From positions 496,001 to 560,000 of the forward strand of contig NZ_PXYI01000002.1 in assembly GCF_003012735.1 (NCBI RefSeq): DNA of 64,000 nucleotides, read 5' to 3'. Source of the stretch: Allosphingosinicella deserti. GTDB taxonomy: Bacteria > Pseudomonadota > Alphaproteobacteria > Sphingomonadales > Sphingomonadaceae. Positions 15,377-23,948 of this stretch are shown in pieces. A program made the translations under genes and the position numbers. Within the stretch, counting starts at the first letter, position 1. Each line of letters begins with the position of its first letter. The notes beneath the pieces are model-generated. The model was not told the origin of the DNA. It saw nothing but the letters and a program-made list of their open reading frames with translations, and ran no database searches.

Positions 15377-17665
15377 ATGGAGAATGAGGCGCAAGACAAT
15401 GCGGCGATGGCGCTCTGCGCCATTGGCGGAGCGTGCGCGCTTCTGGTGCTTGCCGGCTGGGCAATCGACGTGGTCGGGCTGGCCGGGTTCGGCAGCCCTT
15501 ACCCGACCCAGCCGCTGACCGCCGTCGGATTTCTTTCGCTTTCCTTCGCGATGCTGGCATGCCTTCGCGGCAGCCATCGCGCTGCCGTGGCCTTCCTCGT
15601 CCTGCCGATTGTCATCGGCCTGTCGACCCTGCTTCAGGACATAACCGGCCTGACCTTCGGCATCGATGCCTGGCTCTTTCCGGATCGCATCGGCCGCGCC
15701 GCCTTGGCCACACCCGGTCGGCCGACATTTGCCGTCGGCATGACCTTGCTGCTGCTGTCGGCAGGCTTGCTTCTGGCGATGCGCCCCAGTCTGCGGGCTG
15801 GGCAATGGGCAGCCGGCCTCGCAATGGCCGGTTTCGGCACCATCGCAGTTGCCGGCGCTGCGATGCCCCTGTCCGGCCCGATCACCGATCCGATGCTCCG
15901 CTACGTTGCGGCGCCGCTGCCCGCGTTGATCTGCGGAGCGGTGCTCGCCGTGGCGCTCCTCGGCTGGCGCGGCCCGGTGTGGGAGGGGCTGCTTTCCGGC
16001 CTTGGGATTGACCGGACGATCCTGCAGGTCGTGCTGCCGTTGCTGGTGGTCACGCCGGTGGCCACCGAATGGGTCGAGGAAAGGGCCAAGGCCGCAGGGA
16101 TCGATCCGTCGGTTTCCGGGGCGCTGGAAACGGCGCTCAACATCGGCGCCATGGCGGCGCTGCTGATCTGGGTCACGAGCCGGGCTGCCCGCGAGCAGCG
16201 CGCCCGGCGCGCCCTGACCAGAGCGCTCGATTCCGCGCCGATCGCGCTGACCGACACGTCCGGCGCCGTGATCCACTGGTCGATGGGCTGCGAGCAGCTT
16301 TATGGCTGGAGCCGGCAGGAAGCGCGCGGACGCCAGAAGCATGAACTGCTGGGATCCCGCGGGGCAGATGGCGGTGTCGACTGGGATTCGGGCGCCGACG
16401 GCTGGGAGGAGGAACTCGTCGAGCGTCGGCGCGACGGCTCGACCTTGAACGTGCTGGAACGCGCCCGCCGATTGGAGCCTCGGCATGGCGGCGAGCCCAT
16501 CTATGTGCTGTCGATGACCGACATCAGCGCCCGCACCAAGGCGGAGGCGGCGCTTCGCGCCAGCGAAGCGCGGCTGATGCTGGCAATGGAGGCGAGCGAC
16601 ATCGGAATCATCGAATGGGACGCGGTCAGCGGCCAGTTCACCCAGTCGATCGGGAGCGGCCGTGCGCTCGGCGTCGAACAGGGTACGATGTCCGATCTCG
16701 GATCCTGGCGCGATCATGTCGATCCGGCGGACCGGGCCCATGTCTACGGGACGATCAACGCGGCGGTGGCCAGGCAGGCGCCCCGGATCCGCTTTCGCTA
16801 CCGGTTCGTCAGACCCGACGGTACGCGCAGGAGTCTGGAAACGAGCGCGGCCTGCTTCTACGATGCCGACGGCAAGCTGACGCGGATGATTTCGCTGTAC
16901 ATCGACGTCACGGAACGGGAGGAGTGGCAGAGCCGCCTCGCGCAGCTGCAGGAAGAGGTGATGCACGTCTCCCGGCTCAGCGCGATGGGCGAAATGGCCT
17001 CCGGCCTCGCCCATGAGCTCAATCAGCCGCTGACCGCAGTGGTCAATTTCCTCGGCACCGCCAAGGTGCTGCGCAGCGCCGGCGACGACAGCAAGATCGA
17101 CGATCTTCTTGCCGGGGCCAGTCAGCAGGCCTTGCGCGCCGGCCAGATCATTCGGCGTCTGCGCACCTTCGTGTCACGCGGCACCGTACAGGAGGAGTGG
17201 ACTTCGGTCGGTGAGCTGATCGGCGATTCCGTGGCCTTGGCCCTGGCGAGCAGGGGGCGGAACGACGTCGATCTGCGGGTCGAGACCGAGGATCCGGATC
17301 TGCGCGTGTTTGCCGACCGCGTCCAGATCCAGCAGGTGCTGGTCAACCTGCTTCGCAATGCCGCCGAGGCGATGGGGGAAATCCCGCAGGAGCAGCGCCG
17401 CATCACCGTCTCTGCGCAACCCGACGGGGATTCCGAGCGTCTGGTCATCACCGTACGCGATACCGGCCCCGGATTGAGCCCTGAGATGCTCGACAGGCTT
17501 TTCACGCCGTTCGTCTCGGGTAAGGAAGGTGGCATGGGCGTCGGCCTCTCGATCTGCAAGCGGATCGTGGAGGCCCATGGCGGAACGCTGACGGCCGGGA
17601 ACAACGAGGATGGCGGCGCGACCTTCCGGTTCACGCTGCGGACAAGACCAGGAGACCAGGAATGA
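15377..17665 (+). CDS. Membrane-anchored FixL-like sensor histidine kinase
   Basis: Histidine kinase of 762 residues. The first ~275 residues form about eight hydrophobic helices of an unrecognised integral membrane sensor module. Then come two PAS domains (about 285-395 and 400-520), a HisKA with LAHELNQPLTAVVNFL and an HATPase with LVNLLRNAAEAM, DTGPGL and GVGLSICKRIVEAHGG. The kinase core is FixL-like. I chose the ATG at 15377, with GGGGAT 6 nt upstream and the protein starting MENEAQDNAAMAL just before the first helix; the frame is open to 15260. Its stop overlaps the start of the FixJ-type gene by 4 nt (ATGA), so the two are translationally coupled and almost certainly cognate. The signal is unknown; the membrane module suggests a lipid-soluble or respiratory cue. 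Confidence 0.92.
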   Translation: MENEAQDNAAMALCAIGGACALLVLAGWAIDVVGLAGFGSPYPTQPLTAVGFLSLSFAMLACLRGSHRAAVAFLVLPIVIGLSTLLQDITGLTFGIDAWLFPDRIGRAALATPGRPTFAVGMTLLLLSAGLLLAMRPSLRAGQWAAGLAMAGFGTIAVAGAAMPLSGPITDPMLRYVAAPLPALICGAVLAVALLGWRGPVWEGLLSGLGIDRTILQVVLPLLVVTPVATEWVEERAKAAGIDPSVSGALETALNIGAMAALLIWVTSRAAREQRARRALTRALDSAPIALTDTSGAVIHWSMGCEQLYGWSRQEARGRQKHELLGSRGADGGVDWDSGADGWEEELVERRRDGSTLNVLERARRLEPRHGGEPIYVLSMTDISARTKAEAALRASEARLMLAMEASDIGIIEWDAVSGQFTQSIGSGRALGVEQGTMSDLGSWRDHVDPADRAHVYGTINAAVARQAPRIRFRYRFVRPDGTRRSLETSAACFYDADGKLTRMISLYIDVTEREEWQSRLAQLQEEVMHVSRLSAMGEMASGLAHELNQPLTAVVNFLGTAKVLRSAGDDSKIDDLLAGASQQALRAGQIIRRLRTFVSRGTVQEEWTSVGELIGDSVALALASRGRNDVDLRVETEDPDLRVFADRVQIQQVLVNLLRNAAEAMGEIPQEQRRITVSAQPDGDSERLVITVRDTGPGLSPEMLDRLFTPFVSGKEGGMGVGLSICKRIVEAHGGTLTAGNNEDGGATFRFTLRTRPGDQE

Positions 17666-18282
17666 CCACGCGTACCATCTATGTCGTTGACGACGATGAC
17701 GATGTCCGTCTCTCTCTCCAGTCTCTCCTTTCTGTCCTCCCGAACACCCTCGTCTGGGGATTCCGCTCAGGCGATGCCTTTCTCGAGCGCGCCGAAGAGC
17801 TCGGGCCCGGCGTGATCCTGCTCGATTACCACATGCCGGGATCGACGGGGCTCGACGTGCTGAAGGCGATCCAGCCTTACGGTCCCAAGTTCGTCGCCGT
17901 GATCCTGACCGGCCACGGCGAAGTCAGCCTGGCGGTGGAAGCGATGAAATCCGGCGCGCTCGATTTCCTCGAAAAGCCCTACGAGCATGATGCGCTCATC
18001 GAGGTGCTGAACAGCGCCTGTGGCCAGCTCGAGGAAAGCAGCGAACAGACGGCCAGGGTCAACGCCGCCAAGGCCAAGATCGAGAAGCTCTCCGCACGCG
18101 AGGTGCAGGTGATGCATGGGCTGATCGCCGGGCGATCGAACAAGGTGATCGCCTACGATCTGGACCTCAGCCCCCGCACGATCGAAATCTATCGTGCGAA
18201 CCTGATGGACAAGCTCGAAGTGACCAACCTCTCCGACATCCTGCGGATCGCGTTCACCGCCGGCCTGGTGCCGAGCGCCTGA
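17662..18282 (+). CDS. FixJ-type response regulator, partner of the membrane kinase
   Basis: 206-residue response regulator: receiver with YVVDDDDD, phospho-Asp in ILLDYHMPGSTG, Thr in VILTGHGE and Lys in FLEKPY, and a LuxR/FixJ HTH LSAREVQVMHGLIAGRSNKVIAYDLDLSPRTIEIYRANLM. It starts inside the last codons of the kinase gene (ATGA overlap), the standard sign of a cognate pair. It faces a GGDEF gene across a shared inverted repeat. Confidence 0.93.
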   Translation: MTTRTIYVVDDDDDVRLSLQSLLSVLPNTLVWGFRSGDAFLERAEELGPGVILLDYHMPGSTGLDVLKAIQPYGPKFVAVILTGHGEVSLAVEAMKSGALDFLEKPYEHDALIEVLNSACGQLEESSEQTARVNAAKAKIEKLSAREVQVMHGLIAGRSNKVIAYDLDLSPRTIEIYRANLMDKLEVTNLSDILRIAFTAGLVPSA

Positions 18283-18337
18283 TCGGCACGCGACGGCGCT
18301 CGGCCTTGCGCGCGCTCTGAACCAAAGACGAGGAGCC

Positions 18338-18370
18338 TGATCGGGCCAGCCGACCCGCCCGGCCCGATCA
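18338..18370. terminator. Bidirectional hairpin between convergent genes
   Basis: TGATCGGGCC (18338-18347) and GGCCCGATCA (18361-18370) make a perfect 10-bp stem between the fixJ-like gene and the convergent GGDEF gene, whose stop codon is inside the right arm. There is no long T-run on either side. Confidence 0.55.
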
Positions 18371-19339
18371 TGCCCTGACGGTCGCGGGCGGGCGGATGCC
18401 GGTGTCCACCTCTACGCAGTTCCGCCCACTGGCCTTGGCCTTGTAGAGAAGACGGTCGGCACGGCGCATCAATGCGTGCTCGCTTTCACCGGGGCGTGCC
18501 GTGGCGACTCCCGCCGAGAAGGTGATCTGCCCGATCGGGGTGCCGGTCTCCCGATCCTTGAACGGGCTTGCGGCGACCGTCTCGCGGGACGCATTGACCA
18601 GCCTCGACGTGATTGCGGAATTGCTCGCCGCGAACAGGACAGCGAATTCCTCGCCGCCATAGCGCGCCACCATCGCAGCTCCGCAGGTGGCCTTCAGCAC
18701 CTGCGCGACCAGCTTCAGCACACGATCGCCGACATCGTGACCATGGGTGTCGTTGATCGCCTTGAACCGATCGATGTCGCAAAGCGCCACGCTGATCGGG
18801 ACCCCGGCTTCGCTCAGCGCCGCGTAGCGATCCTCGAACGCCCGGCGGTTCGAAAGTCCGGTCAGTGCATCGGTCCGTGCTTCCGATTGGGCGTCGAGCA
18901 GCTTCTGGCGAAGCGCGTTCGCTTCCTCTGTCGCCTGCTCCAGTCGTGCTTCGGCAAGGCGGCTGCGCTCGATCATGGTTTCGGTAAGCCCGACGAGGGC
19001 CGCGATCGAGGCCGGGCCAGCGCCGGCGGCGAGCTGCTCGGCCCCGAACTGCAGATCGCCCTGGTAATCCCGAACCTCCTCGCGAGTCGAGGCGGCGACG
19101 CTTGCAAAGGCTTCGACCTGACGCCGCGCTGCATGCAGAAGATCCTGCGCGGCATCGCGCCGGGCCGCCGGTGGTGCGGCCTGGCTGGTCGGCGCGCCGG
19201 GCACAGCCCTGGCGCTCGCCAGTTCGGCATAGACCGCGGCAAAATTCTCCGGGCTTGGCTCAAGCCCGCGCGCGAACAGGGTCTCGCCGATGGCGGCGAA
19301 AAGCCGGCGCTTCTCTACCTGTTGGTCCGTGCCGATCAT
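18368..19339 (-). CDS. Diguanylate cyclase (GGDEF)
   Basis: 323-residue soluble protein. The N-terminal ~150 residues are mostly helical and Ala-rich, without a recognised sensor, leading into a coiled-coil-like stretch (RSRLAEARLEQATEEANALRQKLLDAQSEARTD, split here only by eye). The C-terminal GGDEF domain has DALTGLSNRRAF, CDIDRFKAINDTHGHDVGD and the active-site RYGGEEFAV, which is catalytically competent. No EAL domain. It would make cyclic-di-GMP from GTP. It forms the right border of the signalling island, convergent with the FixJ-type gene. Confidence 0.92.
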   Translation of the reverse strand: MIGTDQQVEKRRLFAAIGETLFARGLEPSPENFAAVYAELASARAVPGAPTSQAAPPAARRDAAQDLLHAARRQVEAFASVAASTREEVRDYQGDLQFGAEQLAAGAGPASIAALVGLTETMIERSRLAEARLEQATEEANALRQKLLDAQSEARTDALTGLSNRRAFEDRYAALSEAGVPISVALCDIDRFKAINDTHGHDVGDRVLKLVAQVLKATCGAAMVARYGGEEFAVLFAASNSAITSRLVNASRETVAASPFKDRETGTPIGQITFSAGVATARPGESEHALMRRADRLLYKAKASGRNCVEVDTGIRPPATVRA

Positions 19340-19605
19340 GCCCGCTCCGGCGCACCTTCTCGAAGAATCATGTCGCGCAGCCCTAGACCCTAAGGCTTAC
19401 CGATTTGAAGTGAGCCTGATCGCATCCGCCGAGAATTTCGGCCGTCCGGCCACTCGAATGCCGACCGGATCGGCCTTTCACGGATGCAAACGGCCTTTCA
19501 TGGTCGATCTTCCATCGGCGGCGGACCGGCGCTGCATCCGGGCAATCACGCCTTGGCCCGATCTACCCTTATTCTAGACCCGAATTTCGGGCACCGGCGC
19601 CGATC
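19340..19605. other. Intergenic, no gene seen
   Basis: 266 bp between two minus-strand genes. It contains the promoter of the GGDEF gene in principle; I see a short repeat (CGGCCTTTCA at about 19470 and 19490) but no convincing promoter or terminator. Confidence 0.4.
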
Positions 19606-20706
19606 TCACGCGAAATAGGCAGCGATCACTCCGGCGATATCGTTGGGTGGAACCGTGTCGAGCGGCAGCTCGCGATCGGGATTGGCGCTGTAGCCGATCA
19701 TCGCGCCGTTGCGGTCGAAGGTCACCGTCAGCAGCCGCACGGCATCGCCCTCGCGCAGCGCGGCGATGCCCATCCCTCCCGGGAAGCGATCCGGATCGAC
19801 GATCACCGTCGCAGAGCCGGGCAGGGCGGCACCGAGCGTCGGTCGGTGCACGCGCAGCGCATAAGCGCGCGGACCGGCGTTGCGCGGTGCGTCGGCAAGC
19901 TCTCCCGTGGGTGTCAGGGCAAGCAGCCCGTCGTCGAGCGGCACGCCGAAGACGGGCAGCACCCGCTGCTCGTGTGTCGGCGGCTTTGGAAGTGCTCGTT
20001 CTGGCGGATTGCGCAGGGGTGGATCCTTGCTCGCATCGGCAAGGCTGTCGCGAAGCTCGGCGATCTTCGCGCGCGTGCGTGCGATCCGCGGCGCTGCGCC
20101 GGACAATTCCCGGATCCGCGCGTCGAGCACACCGCGTTCATGGAGGCCTTCGGTCATGCTGCGCAGAGCATCCCGGTCGGCGGCACCGAACAGGCGGAGC
20201 AGGGACGCGATGGTCGCCGGGTTCCAGCGATCGAACGTCTTGTGCGCGTTTTCGACGCGGGAGAGGATCACCGGCGCTATGCCGTACTCCTCCTCGATCC
20301 TGCCGATGGTCAGCGCCGGATCGCTCATCCTCCGAAAGCGAAGCGCCGCCGCAAGCTTCACCGCGAAAGCCGCCGCTTCGTCGTCGACGGGGCGCAATTG
20401 CTGTCCGGCAGCGACCCACGCCCCGATATCGAAACCGGGATCGTCGATGTCGAGCAACAGGTCCCCGGGGGCGACGCCAAGTTCGCCGGCGATCCGGACG
20501 AGTTCGTCGGGACGGGGAATGACTTCGCCGCGTTCGATCTTGGAAAGTCTAATATATGGTATTTCGGGGATTTTCTGAGCAAGACCGAGCAGCTTCGGGA
20601 AACCGCCCTCACGGCGAAGATGGCGCAAGTGGTTCGGGAAAATGATCGCGCGATAAGGATCGATTTCGATACGCGACTTTTCTTGCAGCGCTCCGCGTCC
20701 CGCCAT
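19606..20706 (-). CDS. Xre-type regulator with two HTH segments and a degenerate S24-like domain
   Basis: 366-residue putative DNA-binding protein. Residues about 25-85 form an Xre helix-turn-helix (LAQKIPEIPYIRLSKIERGEVIPRPDELVRIAGELGV). A second Xre-like segment at about 130-180 reads IGRIEEEYGIAPVILSRVENAHKTFDRWNPATIASLLRLFG in two parts. The C-terminal third (from VFGVPLDDG) resembles the LexA/CI dimerisation-protease fold. The usual catalytic Ser of a GDSM-like motif is replaced (HRPTLGAALPGSATVIVD), so self-cleavage is unlikely. GGGGGAGACG before the ATG supports the start. It lies 63 bp downstream of an unknown gene on the same strand. The HTH call is sure; the second HTH and the S24-like domain are by-eye inferences. 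Confidence 0.75.
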   Translation of the reverse strand: MAGRGALQEKSRIEIDPYRAIIFPNHLRHLRREGGFPKLLGLAQKIPEIPYIRLSKIERGEVIPRPDELVRIAGELGVAPGDLLLDIDDPGFDIGAWVAAGQQLRPVDDEAAAFAVKLAAALRFRRMSDPALTIGRIEEEYGIAPVILSRVENAHKTFDRWNPATIASLLRLFGAADRDALRSMTEGLHERGVLDARIRELSGAAPRIARTRAKIAELRDSLADASKDPPLRNPPERALPKPPTHEQRVLPVFGVPLDDGLLALTPTGELADAPRNAGPRAYALRVHRPTLGAALPGSATVIVDPDRFPGGMGIAALREGDAVRLLTVTFDRNGAMIGYSANPDRELPLDTVPPNDIAGVIAAYFA

Positions 20707-20769
20707 CGTCTCCCCCTTACGATGTCTTTCCGGATGAAGTCGAAAGCTACGCTTGCTCCTATGAGAGTG

Positions 20770-21300
20770 TCAATGACAGCGCGCGGCGGGCCCCGACCTT
20801 TCGCGCGGCGACAAGAGTGACCACAAGCCGTCCGGTGCGAAGGGAATGATGATCGAGGCGGGAGAGGCGAATTCGATCTGGTCGAGCAGCCAGCGCGTCG
20901 TCAGGCCCGACGGGTTCTCGCCCGATACGGCCAATCCGCCGCCATCGGTAACCAGCCCGATCACTGGTGGCAGCGCGTAGCCCGGCCAGCGCAGGGCAAC
21001 CTGGCGCAGTGCCTCGGATCCAGCTTCGACCAGCGTCTCGATCTCGGCCCAGAATGCCGCTTCACGCATGTCGAGCGGATCGCCCGGCTCGAGCGATTGC
21101 GTCCATGGGAAAAGCCGGACCGCGGGATCTCCACGGAAGGTGGCGATGGTGAGAAGAGGCGCCCGGATTCGCCGCAGCAGCTGCCGGGCGGGAACGATCA
21201 TTGCCCGGCCCGCCCGCAGCAGGTCGGGCTCGGCCGAGGCACGCAGCAGCGCGTCATGCCCGGCCTCTTCCAACACCTCCTGCGGCTTGCCTGCCTTCAC
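20770..21300 (-). CDS. Conserved-looking protein of unknown function
   Basis: 176-residue protein, GTG start at 21300 with GGGGATCG upstream. No domain recognised. It is hydrophilic to amphipathic, with no signal peptide or membrane span, and has motifs such as FPWTQSLEPGDPLDMREAAF and GLVTDGGGLAVSG. A CCTATAAT -10 box lies 45 bp upstream, so it begins a unit that probably runs into the Xre-type regulator gene. Coding is supported by length, promoter and codon pattern, but not by family recognition. Confidence 0.7.
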   Translation of the reverse strand: MKAGKPQEVLEEAGHDALLRASAEPDLLRAGRAMIVPARQLLRRIRAPLLTIATFRGDPAVRLFPWTQSLEPGDPLDMREAAFWAEIETLVEAGSEALRQVALRWPGYALPPVIGLVTDGGGLAVSGENPSGLTTRWLLDQIEFASPASIIIPFAPDGLWSLLSPRERSGPAARCH

Positions 21301-21344
21301 CCGACGATCCCCGATGCCGGAGCCCGATGCTCCTGCGTGGAATC

Positions 21345-21352
21345 ATTATAGG
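21345..21352 (-). promoter_or_regulatory. CCTATAAT -10 box of the 20770-21300 gene
   Basis: Minus strand reads TTCTCCTATAATGATTCC, with TATAAT at 21350-21345, about 45 bp before the GTG start. No convincing -35 box at the usual spacing. Confidence 0.55.
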
Positions 21353-21427
21353 AGAAATGCGGTAGCGCGGGTTGGTCCCCGGTGAAGATCGTGGATCGGC
21401 TCGGCGCCGGAAGCGCCGAGCGCAGCG

Positions 21428-22501
21428 TCAGGCGGCCTTGCGCGAGTCCTCGGATGCGACTCCGAGCGCCACCGGCAGGTCCTGTTCGCTGTCGGTATCC
21501 TGGCGGATCACGATCAGGCTGGTGAGCCGGTTGTGCGGGAGGGCCGGATCCGGCAGCAGCGCCGCGAGGGTCTCGATCGGGGTCTCCGCCCCGGCGGCGG
21601 TGGGTGCAACAGCCTTGCGCGGCTTGGCACCGGTCGCGGCGGCCTGCTTGTAATCGGCCATCACCTGGAATTTGGAGCTGCTCGCAACCAGCTCGCCCAT
21701 CGTCTTGGCGGCGCGCTTGGTGATCTGGCGAACACGCTCCTTGGTGAGGCCGGTGTCGAGACCCAGCGCGTCGAGTGTGCCGGTGTCGAACACGCGGCGC
21801 TCGACGATCTCGCGATTGCGGGTGAGCTTTTCCTCCAGCTTTGCCATCTCGACCGGATCGACCTCGCGGAAGCGCGGGCGGCGGTCGGGGATCTGGTCCC
21901 TGATGTCGCCGGGCTGGTTGGCGATCGCCTTCTTGGCGCGCGGGCGCTTCTTCAACTGCTCGATGCCGATTGCACGGAGATGGTCGATATATTCGTCGAT
22001 GAGGGCGGTGGTCGCGGTTTGGGCGAGATAGGCGGACGCGCCGGCCAGAGTCGCTTCGAGGGCGTCCTCGTCCTCGATCGTGGCTTCGAACGGCATGTCC
22101 TCACCGTCGTGGCTGCGGCCGAGATCCTGAAGCGAGACGGTGAGCGCCTCGACCTTCTTCGCCGACGAGCGCTGGTCGGTCATCAGGCGGAAGCGCAGGC
22201 TCTGCATCTCGCCGCGGATCTGCCAGTTGACGAAGGTGGTGAACTGCGCCTTCTCCGGATCATAGGCTTCGATCGCACGGTGCACGGCGATCGCGGCAGC
22301 CTGCTCTGCGTCTTCCCAGTGGGCGACGAGACCATATTGGCGGATGAAGTGGCGGATGCGCGGGGCGATGAGCTTCAGGATCGAGGCGAAGGCGCGGTCC
22401 GTGTTAAGACGCTGACGGGCAGTCTGCTTCGCGCCTTCGGCGGCGCGGTTCGCGATGACGTCGGCAACCAAGGCTTCCAGCGCGATGGTGGTCTTGGACA
22501 T
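21428..22501 (-). CDS. Sigma-70 family RNA polymerase sigma factor with long central insertion
   Basis: 357-residue sigma factor. Region 2 lies at about residues 45-105 (HWEDAEQAAAIAVHRAIEAYDPEK, then QFTTFVNWQIRGEMQSLRF, the core-binding and -10-recognition helices). A region-4 HTH is near 255-275 (LGLDTGLTKERVRQITKRA). Between them are ~130 residues that do not look like an ordinary region 3 (Arg/Lys/Glu-rich, with IEQLKKRPRAKKAI and IPDRRPRFREVDPVEM), and a ~75-residue Ala-rich tail follows region 4. It is not a textbook RpoD, RpoH, FliA or ECF factor. The ATG at 22501 is chosen for GGGGGGAG 7 nt upstream; the frame opens 14 codons earlier. It sits next to the flagellar block, so a role in flagellar transcription is possible but unproven. 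Confidence 0.85.
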   Translation of the reverse strand: MSKTTIALEALVADVIANRAAEGAKQTARQRLNTDRAFASILKLIAPRIRHFIRQYGLVAHWEDAEQAAAIAVHRAIEAYDPEKAQFTTFVNWQIRGEMQSLRFRLMTDQRSSAKKVEALTVSLQDLGRSHDGEDMPFEATIEDEDALEATLAGASAYLAQTATTALIDEYIDHLRAIGIEQLKKRPRAKKAIANQPGDIRDQIPDRRPRFREVDPVEMAKLEEKLTRNREIVERRVFDTGTLDALGLDTGLTKERVRQITKRAAKTMGELVASSSKFQVMADYKQAAATGAKPRKAVAPTAAGAETPIETLAALLPDPALPHNRLTSLIVIRQDTDSEQDLPVALGVASEDSRKAA

Positions 22502-22961
22502 TGGTAACTCCCCCCGGAGCGGAACGCACCCTGCGCTCCCCAACTCCGTCTACGAGCCCTGAAATGCAGGAGGAGAGTTAACCTTCTTGGCAATCCTATA
22601 TGCGGGCTTGTACGTAAGCCGTCTGCCGAGGTCTTTGCCGCGGTCATGAAAAGCGCTTTCAAACAGATGCTTGGCTCTTCCGGAGCGGCGTGTCGCCGGG
22701 CGTTCCGTACTAATGCTTATCTTATAGGATGAGCAGCGAATCGCGACGCGGTCCCCGTTTCTTTTTTGTTGCCGAGGCCTTTGGGGTGGAGAATCGGGCA
22801 CGTGGAGCTGGTCAGGGGGGCGGCCCGGCCGACCGGGTGTGTGCGCCTCGCCTTACCAACCGCGCGTGCCGATGTTATCCGTGCGGTTCGCGCCCGGGAC
22901 ATCGTTCATTGCGGCAGCAAACTGATCGGGTCCGGACGTTATACCGCGATTCGAGCCTACG
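22502..22961. promoter_or_regulatory. 460-bp leader/control region of the sigma factor gene
   Basis: No convincing gene. On the minus strand it contains TCATCCTATAAG (TATAAG at 22726-22721), a -10-like box about 220 bp upstream of the sigma factor start. The same 12-mer occurs before the BLUF gene. A TTTTTTGTTGCC half-site (about 22761-22773) resembles half of the flagellar palindrome GGCAAA-N-TTTGCC. The part nearest 22962 must also contain the end of the transglycosylase transcript, but no clear terminator is seen. Confidence 0.45.
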
Positions 22962-23948
22962 TCAGACCTGGAAGCGCTCGGGGCGGATGTGCCGCTCGAC
23001 GAAGCCGAGCAGCCATTGGCGGTGGGCCGCCGTCGCATTGCCGGCCTGGGCGAGGCGTGCATTGGCGCTGGCTGCGCCGACCTGGGCGCGCAGCAATGTG
23101 GCGGCGCGGCCATTGTCGAGGCCGCCCTTGAGGAATTTCACCGCATCTCCGGCGCCGAGATGGTGGCCGAGATAGGCGGCCTGCGCGACCTTGCCGACGC
23201 CGCCGCCGATATCGACGCCTGCCCTGCGCAGCCGGTCGAGATTGCCCTTGGCGTAATCGGCGATTGCGTGGATCGACGTCTCGCCGTCATAGCGAAGCGC
23301 CAGCAGCTCCGCTTGGGCGCCTTTCGCGATTTTTCCGGAATCAGAGATCCAGCCGCGGTTCTTGGCGACCTGGTTCAGCCAGGTGCCGCTGCGCTGAGCC
23401 TCGCCGATCCAGGTTCCGGCGAGAAATTGGCCAAGGCCCGCGGCGCTGGACCGGGGATTGCGCGAATAGAGCTTCCAGCTGCCGTCACGGCCTTTTGCCG
23501 CTTCGGCATCGACGATCGCGGCCAGCGCGGCGGTCGGGATGCCGGTGCGCGCCGCGGCACGTTCGAGGCTTCCCTGATGCTGCGCGTTCGGGCCGAGCCC
23601 GCCGGCACGGCCGACCTCTTCGGCGGTCGCCTCGTCGGCGGCAGCCGGTGCGGTCGACGGCTCGGTGGTCGGCAGGGTGAGGCCCTCCAACCGGCCCATG
23701 CGGGGTCCGATCGGGGCAGCCGGAGCGCGCGGCGCCGTTGCCGGCTGCTGGGTCAGCACGGCGAGCAAGGATTCAAGGCTCGTACCGGCACCCGTTCCGG
23801 CGCCTGTTTCGCCGGACGCCTCGGGGGTCCCGCCGTCGCCGAGCGCGGCGCGCCACAGGCGCGTCGACAGGTCGTTGCGCGCCTGGGTGTAGATCAGGTC
23901 CGCTTTCTGCTCTGGGCGCAGGCGCTCCAGGTCGATCCGTCCGATCAT
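22962..23948 (-). CDS. Lysozyme-fold peptidoglycan hydrolase of the flagellar operon
   Basis: 328-residue protein with a lysozyme/transglycosylase-like region at about residues 130-225: GIPTAALAAIVDAEAAKG (Glu near 150 is the likely catalytic acid), then NPRSSAAGLGQFLAGTW, the Ser-x-x-Gly-x-x-Gln pattern of SLT folds. The N-terminal ~110 residues are Pro/Ala/Gly-rich. No classical Sec signal peptide is visible, so export might use the flagellar system itself, as for FlgJ. Its start overlaps fliJ by 4 nt, putting it in the flbT-fliI-fliJ operon and suggesting it opens the wall for the rod. Not homologous to FlgJ by eye. The hydrolase fold is likely; the flagellar role is inferred from context. 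Confidence 0.75.
   Translation of the reverse strand: MIGRIDLERLRPEQKADLIYTQARNDLSTRLWRAALGDGGTPEASGETGAGTGAGTSLESLLAVLTQQPATAPRAPAAPIGPRMGRLEGLTLPTTEPSTAPAAADEATAEEVGRAGGLGPNAQHQGSLERAAARTGIPTAALAAIVDAEAAKGRDGSWKLYSRNPRSSAAGLGQFLAGTWIGEAQRSGTWLNQVAKNRGWISDSGKIAKGAQAELLALRYDGETSIHAIADYAKGNLDRLRRAGVDIGGGVGKVAQAAYLGHHLGAGDAVKFLKGGLDNGRAATLLRAQVGAASANARLAQAGNATAAHRQWLLGFVERHIRPERFQV

Noticed and set aside
22729-23175. 148-codon plus-strand frame in the sigma factor/transglycosylase gap
   Set aside because: Low-complexity, runs antisense into the transglycosylase gene, no ribosome site.
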